A stretch of DNA of 64,000 nt from an uncultured Roseobacter sp. Lineage in GTDB: Bacteria; Pseudomonadota; Alphaproteobacteria; Rhodobacterales; Rhodobacteraceae. Position 1 is the first letter of the stretch. Each line of letters starts with the position of its first letter. Positions 34,998 to 44,494 of the stretch are shown here, one piece after another. Made by a program: the position numbers and the translations under genes. The stretch is from the NCBI GenBank assembly GCA_947488305.1, contig CANKZM010000001.1:496001-560000 (forward strand). The letters run 5' to 3'. Under the pieces are notes generated by a model that ran no database searches, had not been told where the DNA came from, and was given only the letters and a program-made list of their open reading frames with translations.

Positions 34998-37392
34998 GTT
35001 TCTTGACAACCTGACGGAGGGAGAGCTTCTGGCTCTCCCTTTTCTGTTCGAGTTCTGGGCGCTTGATCATCAGTTGCCGCCGGAGGGCGACTGGCGAACC
35101 TGGGTGATCATGGGGGGGCGCGGCGCTGGCAAGACCCGTGCAGGCGCGGAATGGGTCCGTGCGCAGGTCGAAGGAGCAAAGCCATTAGATGAGGGGCGCG
35201 CACGACGTGTCGCCTTGGTTGGGGAGACCATTGACCAGGTGCGTGAGGTAATGATCTTTGGTGACAGTGGCATTCTGGCCTGTTCACCCGAGGATCGACG
35301 TCCGGTTTGGGAGGCGGGTCGCAAACGTCTGGTCTGGCCCAACGGCGCGATCGCTACGGTGCATTCGGCGTTTGATCCCGAAGGATTGCGCGGCCCGCAG
35401 TTTGACGCAGCCTGGGTCGATGAAATGGGCTGTGCCGCAATCGACAAGGGCACCAACCAGCCCAACAAGTTCATCGACTCAAAGTCATCTGAAAGCAGTT
35501 TGCCACAATATTCAAACGGTGCGCGAGACGACTTGATACAGGCCCAATACCTCAAGGCGATGGTGTCATTCTGGGCGGATGAAGCCAACAACCCGGTATC
35601 GGCCAGCTATGGCGCGCCAATGGTGGACATGAACCGTGCTTTCGTGTGGGCATGGGACGCGCGGCCTTATCCCTACTTTCCGAACAATCTGTCGTTGTGG
35701 AGCGACTCGGAGAATTATAGCCGGGGACATTGGGTCAATGGACGTACATCTGCACGTGCGTTGTCGTCAGTCGTTGCAGAAATATGTCTGAAAGCCGGAT
35801 TGACGGACTTTGATACATCGCAACTCTACGGTGTTGTACGTGGCTACGTCATAAATGACGTTTCAGAGGCGCGTGCCTCTCTTCAGCCCCTGATGCTGCG
35901 TTATTCTTTTGATGCGGTCGAACGCGATGGCGTTCTTACGTTCAAGATGCGGGATCGCCGGGGGTCCGTATCACTGGATCGGGAGCAGCTTGCGCTTTCA
36001 ACGGACCTCGACGCGACTGTCGAACAGATGCGGAAGGCAGATGCCGAAGTTTCCGGGCGGGTTCGATTGCGGTTCCTTCAGGCAGATGCCTCATTTGATG
36101 CATTGGCAGAAGAGGCGGTATTGGCAGATGAAAAAACTCACTCTGTTGCAACATCCGAGATTCCGATTGCTTTGACCCGCGTCGAAGGCCGTCAGGTTGT
36201 TGAACGCTGGCTCACAGAGGCGCGGGTCGCACGGGATGTCATCCGGTTTGCCTTGCCGCCGTCTCTTTTGTCCTTGGGGGCTGGCGATGTGGTTTCACTG
36301 GCAGCAGAGCAGCAAGAAGGTCCAGCGCTTTACCGGATCGACCGAGTGGAACAGGGAGCCTTGCAAGTGGCCGAAGCTGTTCGCATCGATCCTGAGGTCT
36401 ATGTCGCCTCCGATATGCCGGATGAAGTTGAAAGCCCGAAAGCATTTGTGCCGCCCGCTCCGGTGTTCCCGTTGTTCATGGATTTACCCCTGATCAGTGG
36501 CGACGAAATCCCCCATGCACCATATATCGCCGCGACGGCGGACCCATGGCCCGGATCAGTTGCGGTCTACCAATCACCGGGCGAAAGCGATTATCAGCTC
36601 CTCAACGTCCTTTCGGCTCAATCTGTCGTTGGCGTCACGGAAAGCGCTATGATCTCAGCGGCTCCGGGCCGTTTTGATGAGGGCAAAGGCCTTCGGGTCA
36701 AATTGCTCAGCGGCAACCTCACCAGCGTTGATGACTCAGCCTTGATTGCTGGCGCAAACCTTGCCGCAATTGGGGACGGCACCGCGGGCAATTGGGAGGT
36801 TTTCCAGTTTGGAAACGCCGAGCTTGTGGACATCGATACGTACGATCTGACCCACCGCTTGCGAGGGCAACTTGGCAGCGACGGACTGATACCAGATTCC
36901 TGGCCAACAGGGTCGTGGTTCGTCTTGTTGAATGGACTACCGGAACAAATCGGTTTGTCGCGGAATCTCCGTGGTATCTCGATGAATTACCGTATTGGAC
37001 CAGCACGTCGCCCGATTGATGACCCCTCTTATATCGACGAGACGCAGGTGTTTGCGGGAAATGGTCTCCGGCCTTACGCGCCCGCTCACCTGACAGCGGA
37101 CAACACCCAGTCTGGTGGCCACAAGTTCAACTGGATCCGCCGAACACGGATTGACGGCGACACATGGGATACGCCGGAAGTGCCCTTGGGTGAAGAAAGC
37201 GAAAGCTACATGATACGCATTTCGCAGGCCGATGAGGTGCTGCGAGAAGTCATTGTGGAGGAACCAGCCTGGGTTTATACGCTGTCCGAACAGGCGGCAG
37301 ATGGCGTATCGGGGAGCTTTGATATCTCTGTTGCGCAGATCTCCGCGACCTATGGGGCAGGGCTGTCGGTTGCCCTAACGGTAAACAATTAA
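34873..37392 (+). CDS. In-frame fusion: GTA large terminase N-terminus joined to g15-type tail protein C-terminus
   Basis: This single 839-codon frame joins two GTA genes normally many kilobases apart. Residues ~45-184 match the terminase ATPase part: LPFLFEFWALDHQLPPEGDW, Walker A GGRGAGKTRAG and Walker-B-like FDAAWVDE (Asp183, Glu184). From ~186 (GCAAIDKGTNQPNKF) to the end it matches the C-terminal half of the last GTA structural gene (g15 megatron/host-specificity protein): DSKSSESSLPQYSNGARDD, NNPVSASYG, FVWAWDARPYPYFPNN and NGRTSARALSSVV. The junction lies near 35416-35433. The terminase nuclease domain and the whole portal-capsid-tail block are missing. Starts at GTG 34873, ATG 34918 or GTG 34987 are possible. 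No stops or frameshifts occur across 2.5 kb. Most likely a deletion relic; expression of a chimeric protein is possible. Confidence 0.85.
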   Translation: MSNVVAKQPESQKGAMPSILSGPGLRSGASWIASAARHVQDEFLDNLTEGELLALPFLFEFWALDHQLPPEGDWRTWVIMGGRGAGKTRAGAEWVRAQVEGAKPLDEGRARRVALVGETIDQVREVMIFGDSGILACSPEDRRPVWEAGRKRLVWPNGAIATVHSAFDPEGLRGPQFDAAWVDEMGCAAIDKGTNQPNKFIDSKSSESSLPQYSNGARDDLIQAQYLKAMVSFWADEANNPVSASYGAPMVDMNRAFVWAWDARPYPYFPNNLSLWSDSENYSRGHWVNGRTSARALSSVVAEICLKAGLTDFDTSQLYGVVRGYVINDVSEARASLQPLMLRYSFDAVERDGVLTFKMRDRRGSVSLDREQLALSTDLDATVEQMRKADAEVSGRVRLRFLQADASFDALAEEAVLADEKTHSVATSEIPIALTRVEGRQVVERWLTEARVARDVIRFALPPSLLSLGAGDVVSLAAEQQEGPALYRIDRVEQGALQVAEAVRIDPEVYVASDMPDEVESPKAFVPPAPVFPLFMDLPLISGDEIPHAPYIAATADPWPGSVAVYQSPGESDYQLLNVLSAQSVVGVTESAMISAAPGRFDEGKGLRVKLLSGNLTSVDDSALIAGANLAAIGDGTAGNWEVFQFGNAELVDIDTYDLTHRLRGQLGSDGLIPDSWPTGSWFVLLNGLPEQIGLSRNLRGISMNYRIGPARRPIDDPSYIDETQVFAGNGLRPYAPAHLTADNTQSGGHKFNWIRRTRIDGDTWDTPEVPLGEESESYMIRISQADEVLREVIVEEPAWVYTLSEQAADGVSGSFDISVAQISATYGAGLSVALTVNN

Positions 37393-37506
37393 GGGTAAAT
37401 CTGACGGGCTTCCAATTCATTCGGGTTCGGAATAAGTCTCATCACAGCTTTGCATTTGGCGTTTGGTTCGCAAATGACTACTGTAAAGACCGAAAGGATG
37501 AATGTG

Positions 37507-38319
37507 ATGGCGACACCAAAACCAAATATTTCTGCCGTTGATCCGGTTTGGGACCAGATCAATGCGGAGGCCCGGCATGCCGCATCTGACGAACCGCTTA
37601 TGGGTGGGTTTCTTCACGCGTGCATCCTGCACCACAAGAGCATCGAGAAAGCGCTCTCTTACCGCATTGCGGCGAAATTAGCCTCAAATGAGATGTCGAT
37701 GGTTGTGGTGCGTGAGATGGTGGAGGAAGCCTACGCCTCTGACCCGTCGCTGGTTCAGGCGGCGCGTGCCGATCTTGTGGCCATCTACGAACGAGACCCT
37801 GCTTGCCATCGCCTGCTGCAACCGATCCTGTTCTTCAAAGGATACCAAGCGATTCAAGCTTACCGGGTTGGCCACCACTTGTGGCAAAAGGGACAGCGGG
37901 ATCTAGCGTATTTCGTCCAGATGCGTGTCTCGGAAATCTTTGGGGTGGATATCCACCCGGCTGCGCGGATTGGCAAAGGTATCATGATTGACCATGCCCA
38001 TTCGATTGTAATCGGAGAGACGGCAGTGGTTGGCGATAACGTCTCGATGCTGCACTCGGTGACCTTGGGCGGTACCGGCAAAGAAGAAGAGGACCGCCAT
38101 CCCAAGATCGGCGATGGGGTTTTGATTGGCGCAGGGGCAAAGGTTCTTGGCAACATCAAGGTCGGCAACTGCAGCCGCATCGCTGCCGGTTCGGTGGTGC
38201 TGGAAGAGGTTCCGGCTTGCAAAACGGTGGCGGGTATTCCCGCCCGGATCGTTGGCGAGGCGGGTTGTGATCAACCTGCAGTCTCCATGAACCACATGCT
38301 TGGACCGCACGATAGCTGA
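37507..38319 (+). CDS. cysE: Serine O-acetyltransferase
   Basis: The ATG at 37507 with AAAGGA 8 bp before gives 270 residues, close to the usual 273. The helical N-terminal domain (DPVWDQINAEARHAASDEPLMGGFLH) is followed by hexapeptide repeats with GVDIHPAARIGKGIMIDHAHSIVIGETAVVGDNVSMLHSVTLGGTGK (residues ~140-190), including the catalytic Asp-His pair DHA. It makes O-acetylserine for cysteine synthesis. It directly follows the GTA remnant, an arrangement I recall from GTA-bearing Rhodobacterales. Confidence 0.95.
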   Translation: MATPKPNISAVDPVWDQINAEARHAASDEPLMGGFLHACILHHKSIEKALSYRIAAKLASNEMSMVVVREMVEEAYASDPSLVQAARADLVAIYERDPACHRLLQPILFFKGYQAIQAYRVGHHLWQKGQRDLAYFVQMRVSEIFGVDIHPAARIGKGIMIDHAHSIVIGETAVVGDNVSMLHSVTLGGTGKEEEDRHPKIGDGVLIGAGAKVLGNIKVGNCSRIAAGSVVLEEVPACKTVAGIPARIVGEAGCDQPAVSMNHMLGPHDS

Positions 38320-38337
38320 AACGCGGTGAACTGATTG

Positions 38338-38372
38338 AAAAGAGCCGGAAGCAGTTGCTTCCGGCTCTTTGT
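38338..38372. terminator. Bidirectional terminator between cysE and pdhC
   Basis: A twelve-base stem AGAGCCGGAAGC / GCTTCCGGCTCT with an AGTT loop, flanked by A- and T-runs, separates the convergent genes. Confidence 0.85.
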
Positions 38373-38402
38373 TTTTTCGTTGTCGTTTGGTGATGTCAGG
38401 CG

Positions 38403-39707
38403 TTAGGCCAGCATCGTCATCGGATTTTCAAGATTGTCCTTAATTGCGGTCAGCAGCTGTGCACCAAGTGCTCCATCGATCACCCGGTGATCGACCGACA
38501 GTGTCACAGACATCACTGTCGCAACCGCCAATTCACCATCTTTGCCGACAATTGGCTTCTTGACGCCTGAGCCAACCGCAAGGATCGCACCGTGTGGTGG
38601 GTTGATAACCGCATCAAAGTTATCAATTCCAAACATGCCAAGGTTCGAGATCGCAAAACTGCCGCCCTGATACTCATGGGGTGCAAGTTTGCGGTCTCGG
38701 GCGCGACCGGCCAAATCCTTCATTTCAGCCGACAGGGCCGAGAGAGACTTCATCTCGGCGTCTTTCAGTACAGGTGTGAACAGCCCACCCTCAATTGCAA
38801 CCGCGACGGCAACATCTGATGGTTTCAGTTTGAGCATACGGTCCCCGGCCCAGACTGCATTTGCGTCAGGCACAGTCTGCAGTGCCAAAGCGCAGGCCTT
38901 GATGATAAAGTCATTGACCGAGAGCTTCACGCCGCGCGCTTCGAGTTGTTTGTTCAACTGACCCCGGAAGGCAAGCAGAGCATCTAGTTCGATATCGCGT
39001 CGCAGATAGAAGTGCGGAATGGATTGCTTTGCTTCGGTAAGCCGGGCGGCAATCGTCTTGCGCATGCCATTGAGGCTGATTTCCTCATACTCGCGCCCAT
39101 CGTACATCGCCATAACGGCATCAGCTGCGGGTCCAGCCGCAAGGGCCGGGGCAGATGCTGCAGCAGGTGTAGCAGCCGAGGAGGCCGCCGCTTTGGGTGC
39201 AGCGCTGGCGCCTTCCACGTCTGCTTTTACGATGCGACCGTGCGGACCACTTCCTTTGATCGATGTCAGGTCGAGACCCTTGTCCGCCGCAATGCGCCGC
39301 GCCAATGGTGACGCAAAAACGCGTGAACCGTCTGCCGCCTGGGGAGCTGCGGGTGCCGGCGCAGCGGCCGCAGGAGCGGCTTTCGCGGGCTCAGAGGGTG
39401 CTGCATCGGAAGGGGACGGTGCAGCGGCCGCTGGCGCTGCATCGGAAATGTCATCGGCGCTTTCGCCTTCTTCCAACAAGATGGCGATGGGCGTATTGAC
39501 CTTCACGCCTTCGCTGCCTTCTTCGATTAGAATTTTGCCAATGGTACCTTCGTCCACGGCTTCAAATTCCATCGTCGCCTTGTCGGTTTCAATCTCGGCC
39601 ATGATGTCACCGGAAGAAACAGTATCGCCTTCCTTGACCAGCCATTTGGCCAGCGTGCCTTCTTCCATCGTGGGGCTGAGGGCGGGCATCAGAATTTCGG
39701 TAGGCAT
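38403..39707 (-). CDS. pdhC: Pyruvate dehydrogenase E2, dihydrolipoamide acetyltransferase
   Basis: The 434-residue protein has one lipoyl domain (1-80, lipoyl lysine in [13 protein letters not shown]), an Ala/Pro-rich linker, a peripheral-subunit-binding domain ([18 protein letters not shown], ~130-165) and the catalytic domain ending with the [12 protein letters not shown] active-site motif. It passes the acetyl group to CoA. It is last in the pdhA-pdhB-pdhC operon, 12 bp from pdhB. Confidence 0.95.
   Translation of the reverse strand: MPTEILMPALSPTMEEGTLAKWLVKEGDTVSSGDIMAEIETDKATMEFEAVDEGTIGKILIEEGSEGVKVNTPIAILLEEGESADDISDAAPAAAAPSPSDAAPSEPAKAAPAAAAPAPAAPQAADGSRVFASPLARRIAADKGLDLTSIKGSGPHGRIVKADVEGASAAPKAAASSAATPAAASAPALAAGPAADAVMAMYDGREYEEISLNGMRKTIAARLTEAKQSIPHFYLRRDIELDALLAFRGQLNKQLEARGVKLSVNDFIIKACALALQTVPDANAVWAGDRMLKLKPSDVAVAVAIEGGLFTPVLKDAEMKSLSALSAEMKDLAGRARDRKLAPHEYQGGSFAISNLGMFGIDNFDAVINPPHGAILAVGSGVKKPIVGKDGELAVATVMSVTLSVDHRVIDGALGAQLLTAIKDNLENPMTMLA
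39530..39707 (-). repeat. Lipoyl-domain DNA repeat, copy in pdhC
   Basis: The first ~180 bp of pdhC are nearly the same, base for base, as the first ~180 bp of pdhB (40922-41099); by eye roughly 95 percent over the best 140 bp, including third codon positions. See the second copy. Confidence 0.8.
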
Positions 39708-39719
39708 GGTGCGCGCTCC

Positions 39720-41099
39720 TTACTTATACGTGACTTTTTTGACGGCTTCGATGACCTCATTTGTGGTCACCAGCGCGTGTTTTTCGAGGTTGGCGGCATA
39801 GGGCATCGGAACGTCCTTGCCGGTGCAGTTGATGACAGGCGCATCGAGATAGTCGAAGGCTTCCTGCATGATCACCGAACTGATGTAATTGCCGACAGAC
39901 CCTTGCGGCCATCCTTCTTCCACGGTCACACAACGATTGGTCTTCATCACGGATTTGATGATGCTGCCGGTGTCCATAGGACGCAAGGTACGCAGATCAA
40001 GGACCTCAGCGCTGATCCCGTCTTCGGCGAGTTTGTCAGCGGCCTCAAGCGCGTATTGCATTCCGATGCCAAAGCTGACGATGGTGACATCCGTGCCTTC
40101 GCGCCAGATCCGGGCTTTTCCGAAGGGGACGGTATAGTCGTCCATTTCCGGCACATCAAACGTGCGGCCATAAAGGATTTCGTTTTCGAGGAAGATCACT
40201 GGATTCGGATCCCGTATCGCGGTTTTCATCAACCCTTTGTAGTCCGACGCAGAGTAGGGCATTACGACCTTTAACCCGGGCACCTGCATATACCATGCGG
40301 CATAGTCCTGGGAGTGTTGTGCGCCCACGCGCGCCGCAGCGCCGTTTGGACCCCGGAACACCATCGGAGCACCCATTTGGCCGCCGGACATATAAAGCGT
40401 CTTGGCGGCAGAGTTGATAATGTGGTCAATGGCTTGCATGGCGAAGTTAAACGTCATGAATTCTACGATTGGACGCAGGCCGCCAAAGGCAGCACCTGTC
40501 GCGATCCCCGCAAAACCATGTTCGGTAATCGGCGTGTCAATGATGCGCTTGGCGCCGAATTCGTCGAGCATGCCCTGACTGATCTTGTAGGCCCCCTGAT
40601 ATTCAGCGACCTCTTCGCCCATTAGGAAAACAGTGTCATCACGGCGCATCTCTTCGGCCATACCATCGCGCAAGGCTTCGCGTACGGTTTGTTGCCGCAA
40701 AGTCGTGCCTTCCGGCCAGTCAGGCGTCGTATCCGTCTGCGGCGCCGCGGGTGCCTCAGACGCTGCTGCTGCTTGGGCGGGCTCATCGCTGGCTGCTGCC
40801 GCTGGCGCAGCTTCGGGCGTGCCACCACCAAGATTGTCGGCGGCAGACGCGTCTTCGCCCTCTTCGAGCAGCACGGCGATGGCTGTGTTCACTTTTACGC
40901 CTTCGGTGCCTTCGGCCACGAGAATTTTGCCAATGACACCTTCATCCACAGCTTCGAACTCCATCGTCGCCTTGTCGGTTTCAATCTCGGCCATGATGTC
41001 ACCGGAAGAGACAGTGTCGCCTTCCTTGACCAGCCATTTGGCCAGCGTGCCTTCTTCCATGGTCGGGCTCAGGGCGGGCATCAGAATTTCAGTTGCCAT
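39720..41099 (-). CDS. pdhB: Pyruvate dehydrogenase E1 beta with N-terminal lipoyl domain
   Basis: The 459-residue protein carries a lipoyl domain (1-80, [13 protein letters not shown]), an Ala-rich linker and then the E1-beta transketolase-like domain (from ~125: [70 protein letters not shown]). A lipoyl domain fused to E1-beta is a known trait of several alphaproteobacteria. With E1-alpha it decarboxylates pyruvate. It lies 3 bp from the pdhA stop. Confidence 0.95.
   Translation of the reverse strand: MATEILMPALSPTMEEGTLAKWLVKEGDTVSSGDIMAEIETDKATMEFEAVDEGVIGKILVAEGTEGVKVNTAIAVLLEEGEDASAADNLGGGTPEAAPAAAASDEPAQAAAASEAPAAPQTDTTPDWPEGTTLRQQTVREALRDGMAEEMRRDDTVFLMGEEVAEYQGAYKISQGMLDEFGAKRIIDTPITEHGFAGIATGAAFGGLRPIVEFMTFNFAMQAIDHIINSAAKTLYMSGGQMGAPMVFRGPNGAAARVGAQHSQDYAAWYMQVPGLKVVMPYSASDYKGLMKTAIRDPNPVIFLENEILYGRTFDVPEMDDYTVPFGKARIWREGTDVTIVSFGIGMQYALEAADKLAEDGISAEVLDLRTLRPMDTGSIIKSVMKTNRCVTVEEGWPQGSVGNYISSVIMQEAFDYLDAPVINCTGKDVPMPYAANLEKHALVTTNEVIEAVKKVTYK
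40922..41099 (-). repeat. Lipoyl-domain DNA repeat, copy in pdhB
   Basis: Partner of 39530-39707 at a constant offset of 1392 bp. Near-identity at synonymous sites suggests recent gene conversion between the two lipoyl domains. Confidence 0.8.
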
Positions 41100-41102
41100 C
41101 GA

Positions 41103-42113
41103 TCAAGCCTCCTGCGGAACTTCGGTTGCGTAAATGTCGGTCCAGAGCTCCTCCAAAGCGGGCTCAGGTGAGGTCTTGGCGAATTCTGCGCTTTCGTTCA
41201 CGACGGCTTTGATCTCCTTGTCGATCGCTTTCAGATCGTCTTCGGTTGCATGTTTACCTGTCAGCAACAAAGTGCGTACGGCTTCAATCGGGTCGCGCTC
41301 GTCGCGCATTTTCTGTACTTCTTCACGGGTCCGGTACTTGGCCGGATCGGACATGGAGTGGCCGCGATAACGGTACGTCTTAATCTCTAGGATGTAGGGG
41401 CCTTTGCCAGAGCGGCAGTGCGCCACGGCTGTCTCACCTGCGGCTTTGACGGCCAGGACATCCATGCCGTCAACGGCTTCACCGGGGATGCCAAATGCTT
41501 TGCCGCGTTCGTAAATCTCTGCCGACGAAGTTGAACGCTGCTGCGATGTGCCCATGGCGTATTGGTTGTTTTCAATCACGAAGACACAAGGCAGTTTCCA
41601 GAGAGCCGCCATGTTGAAGGCCTCGTAAACCTGTCCTTGGTTGGCCGCACCATCGCCAAAGTAGGTAAACGTCACCCGACCATTTTCGAGATACTTGTCC
41701 GCGAATGACAGGCCGGCCCCTAGGGGGACCTGTGCAGCAACAATTCCGTGGCCGCCATAGAAATGCTTCTCTTTCGAAAACATGTGCATGGAGCCGCCTT
41801 TACCTTTGGAATAGCCGCCCTCGCGCCCAGTCAACTCTGCCATGACGCCGTTTGGATCCATCCCACAGGCCAACATGTGACCGTGGTCGCGATAAGAGGT
41901 GATGCGCTTGTCGCCCTCTTCAGCGGCAGCTTCGAGACCGACAACGACTGCTTCCTGACCGATGTAAAGGTGGCAGAAGCCTCCGATCAAACCCATTCCG
42001 TAGAGTTGGCCTGCTTTTTCCTCAAATCGTCGGATCAACAGCATGTCTTTATAATATGCTTTGAGTTCCTCGGCGGAGACGTTGGGCTTTTTTGCCGCTT
42101 TTCGCGTTGCCAT
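41103..42113 (-). CDS. pdhA: Pyruvate dehydrogenase E1 alpha
   Basis: The ATG at 42113 (AAGGAAG 9 bp before) gives 336 residues. The thiamine-diphosphate motif GDGAANQGQVYEAFNMAALWKLPCVFVIENN spans ~165-195. Other family blocks are LLIRRFEEKAGQLYGMGLIGGFCHLYIGQEA and the phosphorylation-loop-like YRYRGHSMSDPAKYR. It is the first gene of the PDH operon, with an inverted-repeat operator 38 bp upstream of its start. Confidence 0.96.
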   Translation of the reverse strand: MATRKAAKKPNVSAEELKAYYKDMLLIRRFEEKAGQLYGMGLIGGFCHLYIGQEAVVVGLEAAAEEGDKRITSYRDHGHMLACGMDPNGVMAELTGREGGYSKGKGGSMHMFSKEKHFYGGHGIVAAQVPLGAGLSFADKYLENGRVTFTYFGDGAANQGQVYEAFNMAALWKLPCVFVIENNQYAMGTSQQRSTSSAEIYERGKAFGIPGEAVDGMDVLAVKAAGETAVAHCRSGKGPYILEIKTYRYRGHSMSDPAKYRTREEVQKMRDERDPIEAVRTLLLTGKHATEDDLKAIDKEIKAVVNESAEFAKTSPEPALEELWTDIYATEVPQEA

Positions 42114-42150
42114 CGATCGCACTTCCTTTCATCCAAGCCCATTCGGGCAG

Positions 42151-42170
42151 ATAGTTTAGCATTAAACTAT
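42151..42170. promoter_or_regulatory. Inverted-repeat operator upstream of pdhA
   Basis: ATAGTTTA-GCAT-TAAACTAT is a perfect 8-base inverted repeat ending 38 bp before the pdhA start. The same arms with a 4-base spacer occur upstream of lpd (57213-57238), which encodes the E3 subunit of the same complex. Confidence 0.75.
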
Positions 42171-42248
42171 CCATTATCGGATTCGACGGCGTATTGCGAG
42201 AGTCAATCGAGGGGTATGCTATTTTGCCGCAAAATACCCGCTGTTCGC

Positions 42249-42548
42249 CTAGCGAATAACGATTTCATCGGCGCGGATCATTCCCAGCACGCGGCGGGCG
42301 CGTTCGTCCAAAAGGTCAAGATCGAGATAGTCGTCAGAGAGCCGCTTGGTCAGGCTTTCCATGCGGGCCACTTCTTCCCGTACTTCTGACAGCTGTATTT
42401 TCAATTGATCCGCTTCGGCGTTGATTTCAGCGCGTCTGAACAGGCCAAAGTCACCCTGAACCGCGGCAAAAGTGAAATAGGTTGCCAGGCCCAATGCGAG
42501 CGCAAAGAACACAAAGGGTCCGAATGCTGGTCGGGAACTGCGGTTCAT
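42249..42548 (-). CDS. FtsB/DivIC-family septum formation protein
   Basis: The 99-residue protein (ATG 42548, GAGGCAG before it) has one N-terminal membrane helix (FGPFVFFALALGLATYFTFAA) and a heptad-rich coiled coil (INAEADQLKIQLSEVREEVARMESLTKRLSDD), then LDLLDERARRVLGMIRADEIVI. This is the FtsB/DivIC architecture, a subunit of the divisome that links to FtsL and FtsQ. It lies between pgk and the PDH operon. Confidence 0.85.
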   Translation of the reverse strand: MNRSSRPAFGPFVFFALALGLATYFTFAAVQGDFGLFRRAEINAEADQLKIQLSEVREEVARMESLTKRLSDDYLDLDLLDERARRVLGMIRADEIVIR

Positions 42549-42668
42549 GTCATCTGCCTCAATCCGCCTCTTTGCGGGCGTAACAGGAGTATGACACAAC
42601 GGCAGCAAGCTGTGAATCCCCTTTTGGAAAAAATAGCTTAAAAACAGCGGTTTTTAACCATTTCCGGT

Positions 42669-43856
42669 CTATTTTTCGAGTGCAGCGACGCCCGGTAACG
42701 TTTTGCCTTCCATCCACTCGAGAAAAGCGCCACCTGCGGTGGAAATATAGGTGAAGTCATCAGCGACCCCGGCTTGATTGAGGGCGGCAACTGTATCTCC
42801 CCCTCCCGCGACCGACGTCAGCTTTCCGGCCCTTGTCAGAGCAGCAGCATGTTTGGCAGCCGTCACGGTGGCCTTGTCAAAGGGTGAGATCTCGAAGGCA
42901 CCAAGGGGCCCGTTCCATATCAATGTGCTGAGACTGTCAAAGGCGGTTGTGATGGCGTCGGTGCTGGTCGGTCCCGCATCGAGCACCATCTGGTCGTCCT
43001 CGAGAACGGTATCCGCGCCGAGCGGCAGCGTTTCCAGCGCCGCGCCCGCTTTGAACTCTCTTGCCACCGCCCCATCAACTGGCAACAGAATACGGCAACC
43101 TGCTTTCTCGGCTGAGGTCATTATAGTGCGGGCTGTTTCTATGTGGTCCGCCTCCATCAGAGATGCGCCAAGTTGCGCACCCTGCGCTGCCAGAAAGGTA
43201 TTTGCCATGCCCCCGCCGATCACCAGAAGATCAAGACGCCCCACAAGGTTTTCAAGCAACGCGATTTTGGTGGAGACCTTCGCGCCACCCACAACAGCAC
43301 CAACCGGGCGTTTGGGGGAGGTCAATGCAGCTTCGAGTGCTGAAAGCTCAGCTTCCATCAGCCGACCTGCACAAGAAGGAAGAAGATCCGCCACGCCCGT
43401 TGTGGACGCATGCGCGCGGTGCGCTGCTGAAAATGCATCATTGCAAAAAATGTCGCCAAGGGAGGCGAGGAACTGCGCCATTTTGGGGTCATTTGCCTCT
43501 TCGCCCGCGGCAAAGCGGGTGTTCTCGATCAAAACGACCGTGCCTTGTTCCAGAGCGGCGAGCGTCGCGACGTCTGGGCGCTCGACAAACTCGACCGGGA
43601 CGCCCAATGCAGCCTCCAGCGCGGGCAAGGTCACGCGGAGCGACATTTCGGGAACATATTGACCTTTGGGTCGCCCAAAGTGCGCCAGCAGGATCGGGGT
43701 GCCTCCCGCGGCTCGAATGTCATTGATCGTTGGGACGATCCGGTCAATCCGCGTGGTATCTGTGACCTGTCCATCTTCCACGGGCACATTGATGTCGACC
43801 CGCACCAGCACGCGCTTGCCCGCGAGCTCCATATCATCGAGTGTTTTCCAGCCCAT
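42669..43856 (-). CDS. pgk: Phosphoglycerate kinase
   Basis: The ATG at 43856 with GAGGAGC 6 bp before gives 395 residues. Characteristic segments are [72 protein letters not shown] and [13 protein letters not shown], ending in [12 protein letters not shown]. It makes ATP and 3-phosphoglycerate in glycolysis. It is divergent from the cyclophilin pair. Confidence 0.96.
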   Translation of the reverse strand: MGWKTLDDMELAGKRVLVRVDINVPVEDGQVTDTTRIDRIVPTINDIRAAGGTPILLAHFGRPKGQYVPEMSLRVTLPALEAALGVPVEFVERPDVATLAALEQGTVVLIENTRFAAGEEANDPKMAQFLASLGDIFCNDAFSAAHRAHASTTGVADLLPSCAGRLMEAELSALEAALTSPKRPVGAVVGGAKVSTKIALLENLVGRLDLLVIGGGMANTFLAAQGAQLGASLMEADHIETARTIMTSAEKAGCRILLPVDGAVAREFKAGAALETLPLGADTVLEDDQMVLDAGPTSTDAITTAFDSLSTLIWNGPLGAFEISPFDKATVTAAKHAAALTRAGKLTSVAGGGDTVAALNQAGVADDFTYISTAGGAFLEWMEGKTLPGVAALEK

Positions 43857-43987
43857 GTGTAGCTCCTCATTCCAGATACGCCTTATCGTCTGTGTTGCGC
43901 TTATCTTCGCCAAGGTCAACCGACCGACTTGGCATTCGCGCGCCCACGGCTTAGGTATTCGGCGACAAAGACAACAGGAGCGCCCAA

Positions 43988-44494
43988 ATGGCAGACATCA
44001 CAGATCCCGAGAACACAATCATCATGGAACTGAAGGGGGGAGCGGTTACGATTCAGTTGCTGCCAGATGTCGCCCCGCAGCATTGCGAACGGATGAAAGA
44101 ACTTGCGCGGTCCGGGCAATATGACAACGTAGCGTTCCACCGTGTGATCGACGGGTTCATGGCGCAAACCGGTGATGTGCAACACGGGGACATGGAAGAT
44201 GGCTTCAACCTGCGGATGGCAGGCACGGGCGGCTCTGATTTGCCAAATGTTCCGGCTGAATTCTCCAAGATCCCGCACGCGCGCGGATCACTGGGTGCTG
44301 CGCGCTCGGCCAACCCGGACAGCGCCAACAGCCAGTTCTTCATCAACTTCAAGGACAATGATTTCCTGAACGGACAATACACCGTTTACGGTCAGGTTAT
44401 TGCAGGTATGGAACATGTAGATGCGATCGCACGGGGCGAGCCACCTGCCGAGCCTGATCGCATGATCTCTGTAAAGGTCGCAGCAGATGTATAA
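43988..44494 (+). CDS. ppiB: Cytoplasmic peptidyl-prolyl isomerase (cyclophilin)
   Basis: The 168-residue cyclophilin lacks a signal peptide and has [16 protein letters not shown] (catalytic Arg), NSQFFINF and [15 protein letters not shown]. The stop overlaps the start of the following exported cyclophilin by 8 bp, so both are co-translated. It catalyses proline isomerisation in the cytoplasm. Confidence 0.93.
   Translation: MADITDPENTIIMELKGGAVTIQLLPDVAPQHCERMKELARSGQYDNVAFHRVIDGFMAQTGDVQHGDMEDGFNLRMAGTGGSDLPNVPAEFSKIPHARGSLGAARSANPDSANSQFFINFKDNDFLNGQYTVYGQVIAGMEHVDAIARGEPPAEPDRMISVKVAADV

Noticed and set aside
34873-37392. Intact phage or prophage terminase
   Set aside because: Only the first ~140 residues match a terminase ATPase; the rest is GTA tail protein, and no integrase, lysis or capsid genes are nearby.
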